A stretch of 64,000 nt of DNA from Kingdonia uniflora (GCA_014058105.1 JACGCM010002659.1:1984001-2048000); one strand, 5' to 3'; positions 9,604-21,069 are shown, counted from the first letter of the stretch. A program made the numbers and translations. The notes: generated by a model from the sequence alone, not told the origin.

Positions 9604-12102
9604 ATCAATCAAAAGGTAATACATCTTCTGTATTTGATAGCTCCGAGCAACGTTCTTCTAAATTGCAAAAACTTTAACAAGAATTTGTTTCTCCTACTAA
9701 ACTTGAAGAACATGTTGAACCAGTAGAAGTTGTTGTTGCCCCTACAGGATTGGATGAATTTGTTTCTCCTATTGAACTGGTAGAAGTTATTATTGCTCCT
9801 ATTGAATTAGAAGAAATTGTTTCTCCTATTAAACCGGTAGAAGTTGTCAGTGCTCCTCTCAAAGTAGAAGAAATAATTGTTCATGAAGAAGATGAAGAAA
9901 TTGTAGTTATTCTAGTTGAACTAGAAGATTTTATTTCTCTTTAACATGATCATGGACTAAGTGTTCCAATTTGGCAGCATAAAGTTAACCAACGTGATAA
10001 GGTTCGATGAGTGTACATCGAAAAAGGGTCATTTCAGTCTAAATGCAAAGCATATCCACCAACAAAATCTGGAAGGCAAAATTAACAATTTAAAGCTTCT
10101 TGGTTCGCACAATTTTCTTAGTTAGAGTACTCTCCCCACAAAGTTAGAGCATTTTGCCTTCCGTGTTATCTTTTTGAAACTGATCCAGCAAAGCATCCCG
10201 CATTTACTATTGAGGGGTTTAATAGTTGAATGAAGGTAAACGATAGTGTGAAGTGTGCCCTTTTACAACATATAAAAATTCATGGTTCTCCACATATGGT
10301 TGCACTACATTAACACGATGATAAAATGATCAATATACAGTCTAAGGATGAGACTTTGAGGATTTGACTTCAGCTCAAGACTACAATTGAGCAACTTTCT
10401 TGAATTGCTAAGTTATATAGGAAAATTGGATAAAAAGATTGATGATACTATATTGGAAAATGCCCCTGGAAATGCCAAGTATAACTCGCCATTAATTCAA
10501 AAAAAAAATCTGAATATTCTTACTAGAAAAATGAGATAAAAGATTTGCAAGGAAATTGAAAAATGCAAAATATTGCATTCCTATTGATGAAGCAAAACAT
10601 AAATCTGATAAAGAAAAAATGGCCCTTATTCTAAGATTTGCTAATAATGTTAATTCTATACAAGAGTGGTTTTCTGAAGTGGTAAGTGTTAAAGACACAA
10701 CTGCGACAACTCTTCAAAAGAAGATAACTGATATTCTTACTTAAAATTACCTCCTACTTGAAAATATGAGGGGTTAAGGGTACGATGGTGCTAGTAACAT
10801 GTGTGGTTCATTGAATGGGTTACAAGCGTTGTTTCTTAAAGATTGCCCATCGGCATATTATATGCATTGTTTTGCATATAGATTATAATTAGCCTTAACA
10901 ATGGCAGCTAAAGATGCCCCCGAGATTTGGCAATTTTTTACAAAATTGAATCTCATTGTCAATATATTTAAAGCTTCTCCTAAGCGAAATTGTGAGTTAT
11001 GATATGCTCACGCAAAAGAAATAAGAAGAAAATTAGCTACAGGTAAGCTAAAGACGGGTAAAGGGGCTAATCAGATTGGTTATTTGCAACAAGCCAGGGC
11101 TACTCATTGGGGTTCTCAATTTATTTCTGCCAATAGCTTGATTGATAAGTTTAGTGCTACAAGTCAGTGTCTTAACAACATAATTACGAAAGGGGGAACT
11201 AGTAAGATACGTGGCAAAACTGGGGTTTGCTAATAACGCACTTATGTCATACGAGTTTATCTTTAGCTAGTGTTTTAATGAATAAAACCATGGGTATTAC
11301 TGACATGCTATTTCAAGCTCTACAAAATAAATGTATAGACATCATGAGGGCAATGGGTTTGGTTTCGAGTACAAAAAAACTTCTTTGAAAGTTGAGAGAA
11401 GATGGTGAATTATGTGATTTTAGAAATATAGAATCATTTTGCAACATGCATGATGTTGTTGTACCAGATATGAGTGCTCATTATATGATGGGTAAAGGTT
11501 GTTTCAGAAAACAAAAAAAATTACATTACAGTTCAACATTATTACCGCTTGAATATATTATATCCCGCAATAGATTATCAGTTGATGAAGTTAGATGATA
11601 TATTCACGAAGGAGGGGATGGAACTTCTTATTCTAAGTACTGTTTTGGATCCAAAGAATGGTTTTGAATCATTTAACATCGACAATATTTGTACTCTCGC
11701 CTCGAAATTTTACTATGAAGATTTTATTGATCACGAGCTACGGATGTTGAGATGTCAGTTGGAACACTATAAGCTTAATATCCTTCCTCACCAAACCTTT
11801 CAGAATATGTCTACCATTTCTGAGTTATGTCGAGGGTTAGTGGTAACAAAATTGTCAGAGGACTACATTCTGGTTGATCGCTTGATTCGTCTTGTGTTGA
11901 TACTACCAGTTTTGCAACAACCACAAAACGTGCATTTTCAACTATGAATTTAATTAAGACAGTACTTTGTAGTAAGATGGAAGATAAGTACCTCACAGAT
12001 AGCATGGTTGTCTACATTGAAATGGAATTTTGTCAAAGTATTTGTTCAGATTCGATAATAGAAACGTTTTGTTTATCGGGGGACAGTAGGAGAAAATTTT
12101 AG
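9604..12102 (+). pseudogene. hAT transposase with TTF/MYM-type head, broken
   Basis: Translation pieces appear in the order of plant hAT transposases annotated as zinc finger MYM-type 1-like. First is an acidic N-terminal repeat (9690-9940, PIELxE words). The TTF-type domain follows: PIWQHKVNQRDK, SWFAQFS, LEYSPHKVRAFCLPCYLFE (about 9970-10180). The RNase-H-like core shows YDGASNMCGSLNGLQALF and SAYYMHCFA (about 10780-10875), then ATHWGSQF (11102). The dimerisation region has LILSTVLDPKNGF, ISELCRGLV, a TKRAFSTMN segment reached by a frame change near 11915, and a tail ending SGDSRRKF at a TAG at 12100-12102. There are many stops (for example near 9675, 10010, 10084, 10229, 10743, 10888, 11231). 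It once cut and pasted its own element and is inactive as read. Confidence 0.85.
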
Positions 12103-12616
12103 TAGTATCTTGTATATTAATATTTTTGCACATGTCTATGTCACTCTTGACTAGATTTGTTTATGAAAAGACAAAGACAATTACTTTTGTGCCATTTTGA
12201 ATATTGATCTATATATAAAGTTTTTTGTAAATTTCCAAATCCATAAAGTTTTACACTTTTACTAAATGAATATCAAATATATGAAAACCCCTTGTGAACT
12301 TATATAAAAAGATTTACTGATGACCTAATGGATTTAGTTTTTAATTTTCAGGTAATACAATTGTTCATAATAGCATTTGCTAAATTGTTATGGATCTCTC
12401 AGGAATCTCTAGATTTACTAGGGACTTGTTTATATTTTTACTTTTTTTTAGAATAAATTATTTTTATCATGAAAGGTTATGTTTGAGATATGTCAATAAC
12501 TTGTTTAGTATATGTAAATAAATTACGTAATTAATCAATAATGTTAATATAAATATCCCTCTAAATTTACTAATATACCCTTCAAAAATTCGGGGACAAG
12601 CCCCCGTAATATCTGA
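12103..12616. other. 3' region of the hAT element
   Basis: AT-rich and non-coding, with long runs of T. The last 30 bases contain CGGGGACAAGCCCCCG (12591-12606), a short palindrome with a GGGG/CCCC stem, just before the poly-C tract. Confidence 0.5.
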
Positions 12617-12636
12617 CCCCCCCCCCCCCCCCCCCC
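12617..12636. repeat. C20 homopolymer tract
   Basis: Twenty consecutive C residues (poly-G on the minus strand), 26 bases inside the presumed right end of the hAT element. Together with the CCCCC run at 12600-12605 the minus strand could form a G-quadruplex. Such tracts are also prone to length error in sequencing. Confidence 0.85.
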
Positions 12637-12647
12637 AACATGAAAAT

Positions 12648-12662
12648 TTGGTTCTTCCCCTG
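12648..12662 (-). mobile_element. Candidate right terminal repeat of the hAT element
   Basis: On the minus strand this begins CAGGGGAAGAACCAA, the CAGGG-type start common to hAT ends. The next eight bases are CTCCTCCT. I could not find a matching left terminus or a second copy of the octamer upstream, so the left boundary stays undefined. Confidence 0.4.
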
Positions 12663-12999
12663 CTCCTCCTGCCATCCATGTTGATCATGTAATCTTGCAA
12701 GAAATTAGTCAAAGAGTTCTTGTTATGTACCTTTCACGTCTAGGCAGTTGTAGGAGGCCTTCTGCAAGTCTTTGTCAAATCCCTGTCAAATCAAAAATAA
12801 CTCTGTTAGTAAAGAGAATTAAAGTTCTAGTGGTCACCATATTCTCTACGATAGATAGTGTGCAATCTAACAATTGAACAATACTTCAAATATCAATCTC
12901 TAGATTGTCATTAGTCATTATTACTAATAATTCACTCCACTATTGTGTGTATTCATAATGGATGCCATTTTCCAAGTTTTTGTACACAAACTAGATGGT
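12663..12999. other. Spacer between hAT and CACTA elements
   Basis: AT-rich sequence with no recognisable frame, RNA gene or repeat. It is the host side into which the CACTA element inserted; it resumes after 16353. Confidence 0.5.
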
Positions 13000-13033
13000 T
13001 CGCACTACACCAAAAATGTTCATTTTCCACGGA

Positions 13034-13106
13034 TGTTTTTCGAGTTTTACTATGGACGTAGGCTATAATTTGATTGATATAAACTTTATCCGTGGAAAAT
13101 ATTAAA
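13034..13106 (+). repeat. Left subterminal CACTA repeat region
   Basis: Contains TTTCCACGGAT (13025-13035), TTTTACTATGGACG and TTTATCCGTGGAAAAT (13086-13101). Direct and inverted copies of such 10-15 bp words near the ends are the expected binding sites of the TNPA-type protein in this superfamily. Confidence 0.65.
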
Positions 13107-13408
13107 AACTCTGCGATAATTCTATTTTTTATTTTATCGAGAACTTCATTTTCCTTATGTTTATCGTCTCTTTCACTTTGGCATTTCTCTATCTTCCCTA
13201 AACTCCTCTAGTCCTCAAGTTGAACTTTCGATCACCCTTTCTGATTACCCCCAAATCCAAATTTCTAATGTTTCTTTTCCGATATTGTTGTTATTGATCA
13301 TCCATAATCAAATTCATTGTGAATGATTTCTTCAAAGTTATCTAGGGTTTACTAAAGTTCATCATCAAATTTTTAGTAGATCTAAAAAATTGCTCGGTAA
13401 ATCTAATA

Positions 13409-13431
13409 ATGATGGCCAATTATAATGAACT
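13409..13431 (+). pseudogene. Exon-like start segment inside the CACTA element
   Basis: ATGATGGCCAATTATAATGA opens a short frame (MMANYNEL) that ends at a strong GTAAGTCC donor. The upstream 250 bases are pyrimidine-rich and leader-like. It is the first of several exon-like pieces and could be the start of a captured host gene. Confidence 0.3.
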
Positions 13432-14825
13432 GTAAGTCCTCTCTCTTGCTTTTGATTTCTTTAATTTTATCTCTATATTTTTGTTTAATTTGTAGCCATC
13501 TGCCATTGGTAGAGACGAGAGTGCAATCGGTACTTTACAGCTTTTATGCTATTTTGTGTAATTTGACATTCAATGTTCTTGCTTTTTTCTAGTGTAACAA
13601 TTATTAAAAAGAAATTAGATAATATATATATGACTATATAAGAGTAGACGTTGGGCCAGTTCATCGTTATTGAGCATCCCTAGGAGGAGATGTATGAATC
13701 ATTAGGCAAGTAGAGTTCAAGTGGATGGTAAGAATATAGTCATTCACAAAAAATTCAAAGGGGAGGCTTGGCCATTTTTGTAAGTCTTTGAGTTTTCCCC
13801 GGATATCAAAAGAGTGTGAGCTACCTTGCTATTAAGTGATCATAATAACAACTGCATTTCACTACTTGGTAATTACTTGGATTCTTTATAGCTTGATTAA
13901 AGGAGGAGAATCAAGCGTATTAATAACTACTACTCCATCCAACTTACATGCACACATTGTGAAACACTATAAGACAGAAAAAATTTGTCATTCAACTACT
14001 TTATTCATTTGAACTACCTGTTATCTAACCTATGAAAATGTCATAATTTGAGTGTTTTTGGTCTTAAGGACCTTTATTGCTTGATAGTTATTGTTGTCGA
14101 CACCACCTTTGATCCACCTTGGTTTATGCATCTATATGAAATTTAGGAGCATTTCAATGCATTTATGCTGTTAGTACTACTTTCTTTATTGGGCAGTTAG
14201 TCAAGCTACTATGGTGTAATATATAGCTGGCAAGCTTACTCGTATCATCTCAACATCCGCTTTGTTAGTACTACTTTCTTTATAAGCATAATTTGATGTG
14301 ATTTGATTTATTTCCCAGGAATCTCCTTGTTTCCTTGAATGAGCTTAATGATCATTTTTTCAACAACCATTTTGTTTGTCTACTTGCTTCCAGAAATCAT
14401 CTCAACCCCTCCTATAGTTAACAACAATACTATGTGGAAGAATATAAGCATGTACAAACTCAATTAGGATTACGATGTATACGGCCTTATAATAACTAGG
14501 AATTTTTATGTCGAACATTGATTTAAGATTCTATCTTCTTAGATTATGGTAAGCATCATGATCTTATGTTAATTCATTGTCACGTTAAAGATGGAGATAT
14601 TGTATCTTGTTGTTTGGCAACTCTTCTCAAATTATGTGCTTGCGGATGCATGTAATTAGTTTATGTGTATGTGTTCTAATGTTGATTGGCTTTGGTTGCA
14701 TAATATTTTAGCTGGACACATGACTGGGTTCATTGCGACTTATTCAAGTTTTATGGAAGCAAGTGCTCTAGCTTCAAGCATCGGCTATAATGTACATCAA
14801 GATTAGTCTACTGGAATGGATAGTG

Positions 14826-14902
14826 AGCCAACACTTGTAACTCTTGTTTACCTGAAGATGGTGATGTTGCAGTCCCAGACACTCCATTAAGTGGGGTAGA
14901 GG
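14826..14902 (+). pseudogene. Exon-like segment with GTAAGC donor inside the CACTA element
   Basis: The frame encoding CLPEDGDVAVPDTPLSGVE ends at a GTAAGC donor (14903). It joins in frame to the segment at 15140, giving GVEVTSKDTITK across the splice. I do not recognise the protein. In-frame continuity across a proper donor and acceptor is the evidence that these are real exons of a captured gene. Confidence 0.35.
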
Positions 14903-15139
14903 TAAGCTTATTTCTTCGAGCTATTGAAATGAGGATTTTTACTAAACACGGTCTTTTCTTAAACATTTACATGTTAATTTCTACCCCTAGTTTTTTGTGC
15001 ATATTTGTATACTAATTATATCTAGGTTTATGCTTTAACTAGGAGTTGCTTAGTATGAGAGGACTAAACTAAATTCCTCTGGTTTAGAACAATGGAGTTT
15101 GTTTTGGGTGCTTGGTATGGTTATATTTTCCATTTGCAG

Positions 15140-15261
15140 GTTACATCTAAAGATACAATTACAAAGAGTCTGGACTCCAAGAATTTTAATGTCCACTTAG
15201 TCTACGAACTAAATTCTTTGAACTATTACCACAGTGGGATTTTTGTTGGCGAATTTACTAG
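15140..15261 (+). pseudogene. Exon-like segment (captured host gene) inside the CACTA element
   Basis: Preceded by CATTTGCAG and followed by GTGATTATCC, this 122-bp stretch is open throughout and encodes TSKDTITKSLDSKNFNVHLV and a further LNYYHSGIFVGEFT. The composition is protein-like and unlike the AT-rich flanks. I cannot assign a family. Confidence 0.4.
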
Positions 15262-15545
15262 GTGATTATCCTTAAAAACTTTTGTACACTTTTTTAATTT
15301 TCCATTTTCCATCATAGTTCTTTTTGTAGCTTTTTCATAAAGTTTGCAACATGTAAATTCTTGGTTGACATGAGTTATGCTTTAAAATGGCATTCATATT
15401 TTCGAACACTACCTTAGGCCTTTATATACTAGAATTATTAGTAATACTTCATATTGGTTAGAGTGTCTCTTAGTTCTATTGTTTACAGATGTCTAAATTT
15501 TTTACTTTAGATAGTAAGGATTGCTGTTATTTGGTCTTCGGGTAG

Positions 15546-15630
15546 ATAAAGTGTGCGATGTTGTCGAAGTAGCTCGGAGGAATGTGATGTCAACAATGTT
15601 AGTTGTTACTACTGGACTTGTTTCCTATAG
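15546..15630 (+). pseudogene. Exon-like segment with GTAACC donor inside the CACTA element
   Basis: Encodes KVCDVVEVARRNVMSTMLVV and a short tail, then meets GTAACCCACC. An AG precedes it at 15544-15545, but direct joining to the previous segment creates a stop, so either a small exon is missed or the copy is decayed. Product not recognised. Confidence 0.3.
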
Positions 15631-16094
15631 GTAACCCACCATAGAGATCTAATTTTTCTCAAAACCATCTTGTTGCAATCAATCCGCTTAGATAGTTTAT
15701 ATTGCAAACTTTTTTCAAGCTTTCTAAACTATTTTTCTATTACGCTAATAAGGAATAACTCAAAAGTTGTGAAATTTTATATTTATTTAATTTTTGTGCA
15801 GTAGACATGGCATGTTTTGGACTTGAGACTTCATTTATTTTTTCAAGATGACTTGGATGCTGGACTTATAACTCTTTGTGTAACATTACTTTAGAGCCAG
15901 TATTTTTTTCCTTTAATTTATTTTGTATCTCATAAAGTTGTAATTGGATGCTTAATTTTTTATTTGAATGAAAATATTCTTTTGAATTCCCTTTTGAGTA
16001 TATGAACTTATGAAGTGTATTGTTGCAGTAGAAGCATTGTACAGGTTCATTGGGCAAAGTTTTGGAATCATTATTTTTAAAATTGAATAAAAAT

Positions 16095-16340
16095 ACCATA
16101 GACTTTATCCGTAGTAATTTAATTTCAGGTATGCCGCATTACTAAATCTATTACAGAGTAAATCCGTAGAAAATATAATTACCACGGATATATGCTATAG
16201 TAACACGAGAGATAAAATCACTGACTAACTCCGTGGCAAAAAAAATTCCACGCACCTTTTACTATAGACCTCCACCACAGTTGAAGTCCATAGCAATTTG
16301 TTATTTACCACAAATAAAGACTGTGGTAAATTACATAAAT
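16095..16340 (-). repeat. Right subterminal CACTA repeat region
   Basis: Several copies of the same word in both orientations: CTTTATCCGTAGTAATT (16104), AGTAAATCCGTAGAAAAT (16157), TACCACGGATATATG (16181), CTAACTCCGTGGCAAA (16224), AAGACTGTGGTAAA (16317). They mirror the left end and define the functional termini. Confidence 0.65.
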
Positions 16341-16427
16341 TGGTGTAGTGTCGTTTCAATTTCCATAAGAAACTGCAGATCCAATGATATATTATACGGC
16401 ATATATAATCAAAAGAAAATTTTTTCA

Positions 16428-16667
16428 TGTTAAGATCAAAATGATCTCCCTAATCTAATACCTGCAATCACAGTAATAGTAGTAATATAGAAAGAAAGAG
16501 CCCTTTATTATGAAAAATAATAAAAGCTTGTATTGCAGGGAAGTATCCTCTAGAGAAATAGAAGATCTATCTAAAATACTATCCCATAAACTTTATGGGC
16601 ATGAGTTAGGAATCCCTACGATACCCCAAACCTAGTTCGAGTAAGCCCAGCCAACTATATTCCAACA
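16428..16667 (-). repeat. 3' LTR of the copia element
   Basis: About 240 bp; starts TGTTGGAATATAG at 16667 and ends GATCTTAACA at 16428. It aligns to the right LTR but carries about 50 extra bases and many substitutions, so insertion is old. The CACTA element ends only 78 bases to its left. Confidence 0.8.
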
Positions 16668-16872
16668 CTCCCAAGGGGTCCCACATCTAGACGACTTGCC
16701 TCAGCAAAACCTTTGCCTAGTAAAACTCCTTTGGGAAAATATTTGTGCAAGGAAAATGTACAATCCTATGCCCAATATGGGTGGTAGGCGTGCATAGCGT
16801 TGCCTCATCAAAGCCACCAACTAGTAAAATCCTTAGGAAAAAGGGTACACCATGCATGTTCCCACGTCAGGT

Positions 16873-17740
16873 GAAGACTACTCCACCTGATGTCGATCTC
16901 CCAGATATGTGTCTCCGTAAGACGCCAAAGAATACAAACATCGCATACCTATTCTGTGTACCAATTTTTTGAATGTAGGGTATGTAAGAACCTTCGTGAA
17001 TTGATCTGCTAAGTTATCTGATGAATGTACTTGAACAATATTACCTTCATTCACCTTATGTAATTCATGAGTATGGAACTTTGGTGAAATATGTTTGGTT
17101 ATGTCTCTCTTGATAAAACCTCCTCTGACTTGAGCGATACAAAAAATATTGTCTTTGTAGGGATTAATAGGGTCCTTTAGGACATAATCTAATCCACAAG
17201 TTCCATTAATGTGATTCACCATAGTGTGTAACCAAAAACATTCTTTGCCAGCTTCATGAACTGCAAGAATCTTTGCATGGTTGAATGATGTAGCAATTAT
17301 CATCTACTTTGCTGACCTACATGAAATAGATGTAATACCATACAAAAACACATAACCCGAGAGAGATCTGCATCTATGTGAGTCTGACAAGTATTCTACG
17401 TCGGCGTATCCTATTAATTCACATTTACCACTTTTCAGATATAATAGACCCAAGTCTATTGCGCCTTTCAAGTACCACAAAATGTGGTTGATCCCATTTC
17501 AGTACCTTAAGGCAGGAGCGGAACTATGAGGAGCCAAATAATTTATTATGAATGAGACATCTGGTCTAGTGCACCCGACTAAGTATAGCAAAGCACCGAT
17601 CACTCCAAGATATGGCACCTTAAGCCTTAAAGTTTTTCCCCCTCATCCGGAGGGCGAAATGGGTCCTTATCCACATCCAAGTGGCAGACTACCATAGGCA
17701 TTTTAGCACTATGTGTTGTATCCATATCGAAGCATTTGAG
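16873..17740 (-). pseudogene. Copia pol, RT thumb to RNase H
   Basis: Minus-strand pieces: PYLGVIGALLYLVGCTRPDV (about 17580-17640, the conserved YxxxVGSLxYLxxxTRPDI-type segment), GINHILWYLKGAIDLGLLY, GYADVEYLSDSHRCRSLSGY with the RNase H Asp, and CFWLHTMVNHINGTCGL with HTHELHKVNEGNIVQVHSSD and NLADQFTKVL at the end (16878-17303). These are the canonical landmarks of copia RNase H. Stops interrupt it near 17306, 17520-17545 and 17700. The 3' LTR begins about 200 bases further left. Confidence 0.88.
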
Positions 17741-18154
17741 AAATCATTCAATATATGTCGCCAAGGTGCTCGATCAGCAAGTCGGGACAAAACTTTGCTT
17801 TCCCAAGGTCTTTCATTTTAAATTCCTTCTTAAGGTATTCGGCGGTACTCATGATCTCCCCCAGAATTCCAATCATATTCCGATCATCAACGTATAATGC
17901 AATAATAGCAAGCCCAGTTTCTGTTCTATTCGTGAAAACACATGGGCAGGTAAGATTATTTGTAAAGCCCTCGGCCTCGAAATATTCAGTTAACATATTG
18001 TGCCACATGAGCCCTGATTGCTTCAAACCATACAGTGACTTATCTAATTTTATTACGTATACACCCCACCACCGTGTGTCAGGCTTTATTTCTTTTGAAT
18101 GCTTGTACCCTTTGGGTAGCTACATATAGATGTTTATATCTAGTTTCCCATATA
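17740..18154 (-). pseudogene. Copia reverse transcriptase, C-terminal part
   Basis: After LYGKLDINIYM and the HSKEIKP linker comes KLDKSLYGLKQSGLMWHNML, the KxLYGLKQSxRxW motif of copia RT. Then CVFTNRTETGLAIIALYVDD, with YVDD as the catalytic motif (about 17885), and LKKEFKMKDLGKAKFCPDLL. The sequence breaks at 18159, where the solo LTR is inserted, and its N-terminal partner resumes at 21075. Stops and frame changes are present. Confidence 0.9.
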
Positions 18155-18159
18155 GATAC

Positions 18160-21069
18160 TTTAATGACCCGTATTATTATTTTTAATTAGCACTCTTTAT
18201 ATTCTAAATCTGCATATTCCTATTATTTAACTTCCGCATTTCCTCTGCATCATACATCTGCACATTCCCCTATCCTCAATGCATCTATATTATTCTTAGT
18301 GTTAGGCTTGGTGTGGACTCCTTGTTGGTAGTGTTTTGGTGGTTTGGTGGTTTTGGTAGTTGGCGTTCATGTGTTTTAGTTTGAGTGTGTAATGTGTGTT
18401 GGGAGAGCAGTTTCTATATCCGAATGGGGTTTTCCGCTTCTCTCCTCCGCGTAGGTAGTAATATTTTTGATTTTGGACATTTCTGGCATTTCCGATTTTC
18501 GTTCTGAGGTGGAGAAATAGGGATTAGCTACCCCTGGTTTCTCAATGCCTATCAGACCGTCGTCAGACTCCTTCCATCTATTTTATTCCTTCTGGTTAAG
18601 TTTCTTGCCGTTAGATTCCTTTTCTGGGTTTTAGGAGTTTTAGTAGCCGTTCAGCGGTAGAGGTGGTGTTAGTCCTTGGGAAACCCTTGTGGTGGTTGTT
18701 CGGGTTGTTCCAGTCTTCTGAGGGTCTTGGAGTTGTGTGTGTGTGTGGTTCAGGAGGACCTCAGTGTAGACTTTCCCAGATGGCCGTTCAAACAAGGTTC
18801 ATTGTCGTTCGAACGAATCTTTGTATTTTCTGATCATTTTCTGCGTCTTCTGGACGTTTTGGCCATTAGACAGAATTGTCATTCGAACGAGATTCATTGT
18901 CATTCGAACAAATTGACTAACCTCCTGGATTTTGGCCCATGGCCTCTTGGTCGTTCGAACGACTTTCTAACTCGTTCGAACGACTTTCGTTTGTTTCGAC
19001 TACTTAAGTCTTTCTTCCTCATTTCTTTTGGTTGGTTTCCTGCTAGGCGTTGCTTAGGTGATTTGAGAGAGAGAGAGAGTTCTAGAGAGAGGATTTTTTA
19101 CCCCTATCATCCCCTCACCTCCATTCATCACCTCCTCATCTTCATCATCATCCTCTCCTCTCTCCAATTATCCCCTCACCTTAATACTCTTCACCCAATC
19201 ATTCCCCTCGCTCGCGGATCCTTGCCGAGCTTCGCCACGATCATCTCTCCTATTCTCGATAAGTGATTCTTGTTTCCCTTCCGTCAATTTCGCTTGATTT
19301 GGCATAGGCTGATTTCTAGGGCTTGATTTTAAGGTTTGGGTTTAATTATTGTTCCCTTAAATTGATTGGGGGTTTGTTGTTCTCAGTGATTATGTTGGTT
19401 TGTCAGGTGTTCCGCTTGTCGTTCTGCGGACTTTGGTTGAGTTTCCGGGTTGATTTACGCAGGACTCGGGTTTATTATCAGGCGAGTTTATATTCTAACA
19501 TTACTAAGTTTCTTTACTAGTTCTGAGTATTGTTTTAGAGAGTAGTATTGAACTTAGAGATGGGTTGTGTTTAACTACAGTATAACTTAGAGATTATCCT
19601 GTTTAGATTGTTAACTTGTGATTGGGTTATAGTTGTTAACCTGTGGTTGGGTTGTGGTTGTTAACCTATAGTTTGGATGGTATATTGATTCTGAGGTTGG
19701 GTTTTGGTTCATATGGAACCTGAGGTTGTTTAGTGGTGGTTGGGGTTCGTGTTCCGTGGTTTACCCAGGAATGCCCCTCCAGCCTTAAGAGATTGTTGGG
19801 TTGGATGTAGGCGACGGTTTGGTTGCTATTTCGGCTATGCAGAGTCGGTGCAACAGAGTCCCTATCGATCCTGTTTGAGTTGCCAGGTTAGCGGCAACTG
19901 TGTTGTGCTTGGGCACCGGTTACACATTATAACTTATTGCATTTTCATACTTATTGAGATTGGATACACAAACACTCTGCTTCGGTTGACCTCCGACGGG
20001 ATCCATGGAGTCCGCGAGATCGGGTTAAAATACACAGGTGAGATTGGGAATGGCACTTTCATACCTAGCAAAACCATCGCAGAGTGTGGATTGGTATGAG
20101 ACAGAGTCTTGACGATCCCAAACTTATACCTCAGTAAGGTTGAAATGCTTCGAACATGATGTTCCACAGGTTTGATTCACCCTTTTACTTTGATCGAGTG
20201 CGACCATCCTAGCTTGGTCGAGCTTAAACAAATCGTACCAGTGTATCCCCTTACCGAATCTCTTTAAGATAACTTTAAACGTTAGCATTTAATCATTGTA
20301 GAATTAGGGGATATTTATGGGAATATCCCCGTTCATCATAGCATATCATTGCATCTAGGATAAGTATGGGATTATCCTAGTCATCACTTCATGTCATAGC
20401 ATTGCATAATCATCATCATCTCCCTCCTCTCGTATTCTTAACTCTATTCCCTTTCCGAATCTACTCCGCACTCTTTCCGCATTAACTCGATTCTCCATTC
20501 TCTTATCATCTCAATCCTACTTTCCTTATTGATTACTTATGTTCATTGGTGGTTACTGATTTTATTATTAGAACTGTTTAGTTACTTATTTTCTTATCGC
20601 ACTCGTCTCTACTCTATTTTTGTTACCTGTTATTAGTAAGTTATTTAGTTCTACTGGATTAGTGAGCTCGTTGTTTGTTCACTCTCGCATTTAATATTTT
20701 TTAGAGGTTGAGTAGCTTAGATCGCCCCGTAGTTAGCTGGTCCAGAGACTTATTTTGCCGCTGCAGATTCTTTCAGTTCTAGATTATGTAGGTGTTCTCA
20801 GCATTGTGTAGCTGAGCTCTTATTCGATATGTTGTATTTCTTTCATCATGATATGTATATATATATGTCTTTTGCTTTCGCGTTATATTGTTATATTGTT
20901 GTATTGTTATTTCTTTACTCTGATGATTACTGCTATATGTGAATAGCTGGGCTAGAATTTGTCTACGGCTTGGCTATTTGTGGGGTAGAATCTTTGGATT
21001 CCCCAACCTGCACTACTTAGAGTCAAGTAATTGGTCAAGCTACCGATTACTGGATTTTGGGGCGTGAGA
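18160..21069. mobile_element. Solo LTR of a Ty3/gypsy-type retrotransposon (2.9 kb)
   Basis: The copia RT is cut cleanly here. GATAC at 18155-18159 and GATAC at 21070-21074 form a perfect 5-bp duplication, and removing the insert rejoins RVTAYL with YGKLD in the RT. The insert starts TTTAATGACCCG and ends GGGGCGTGAGA, slightly decayed versions of the TGTAATxCCCCG...CGGGGxxTTACA-type termini of large gypsy LTRs. The length suits a long chromovirus-like LTR, but no gag or pol is present, so the clade is uncertain. The open frame at 18676-19266 lies in LTR sequence and is low-complexity; I do not treat it as a gene. Confidence 0.8.
18785..18986. repeat. Cluster of CGTTCGAACG palindromes in the solo LTR
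   Basis: Six related copies of a TCRTTCGAACGA-type palindrome lie within about 200 bp (18785 degenerate, 18804, 18879, 18899, 18950, 18971), some followed by ACTTTC or ATTCATTGTC. Spacing is irregular, so it is a motif cluster rather than a tandem repeat. Confidence 0.7.

Larger units (their letters stand above)
13003..16350. mobile_element. Non-autonomous CACTA (CMC/EnSpm) transposon, 3.35 kb
   Basis: The element starts CACTACACCAAAAATGT and ends ATTGGTGTAGTG, the diagnostic inverted CACTA termini. It is flanked by a perfect 3-bp duplication, TCG at 13000-13002 and 16351-16353. Subterminal regions carry copies of a CCACGGAT/ATCCGTGG-type word. I see no TNPD-type transposase or TNPA-type protein, so movement would need a partner element. 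The interior looks like intron-containing host sequence (see the exon-like entries). Element boundaries are well supported. Confidence 0.92.

Noticed and set aside
14707..15630. Naming the captured CACTA gene
   Set aside because: A HLVYEL word recalled a large trafficking-protein family, but the match is too short to support a name.
17755..18129. 124-codon plus-strand frame
   Set aside because: Antisense to copia RT with its YVDD motif.
18676..19266. 196-codon open frame on the plus strand
   Set aside because: It lies wholly inside the solo LTR, is low in complexity, has no family motif and contains the palindrome cluster; treated as chance.
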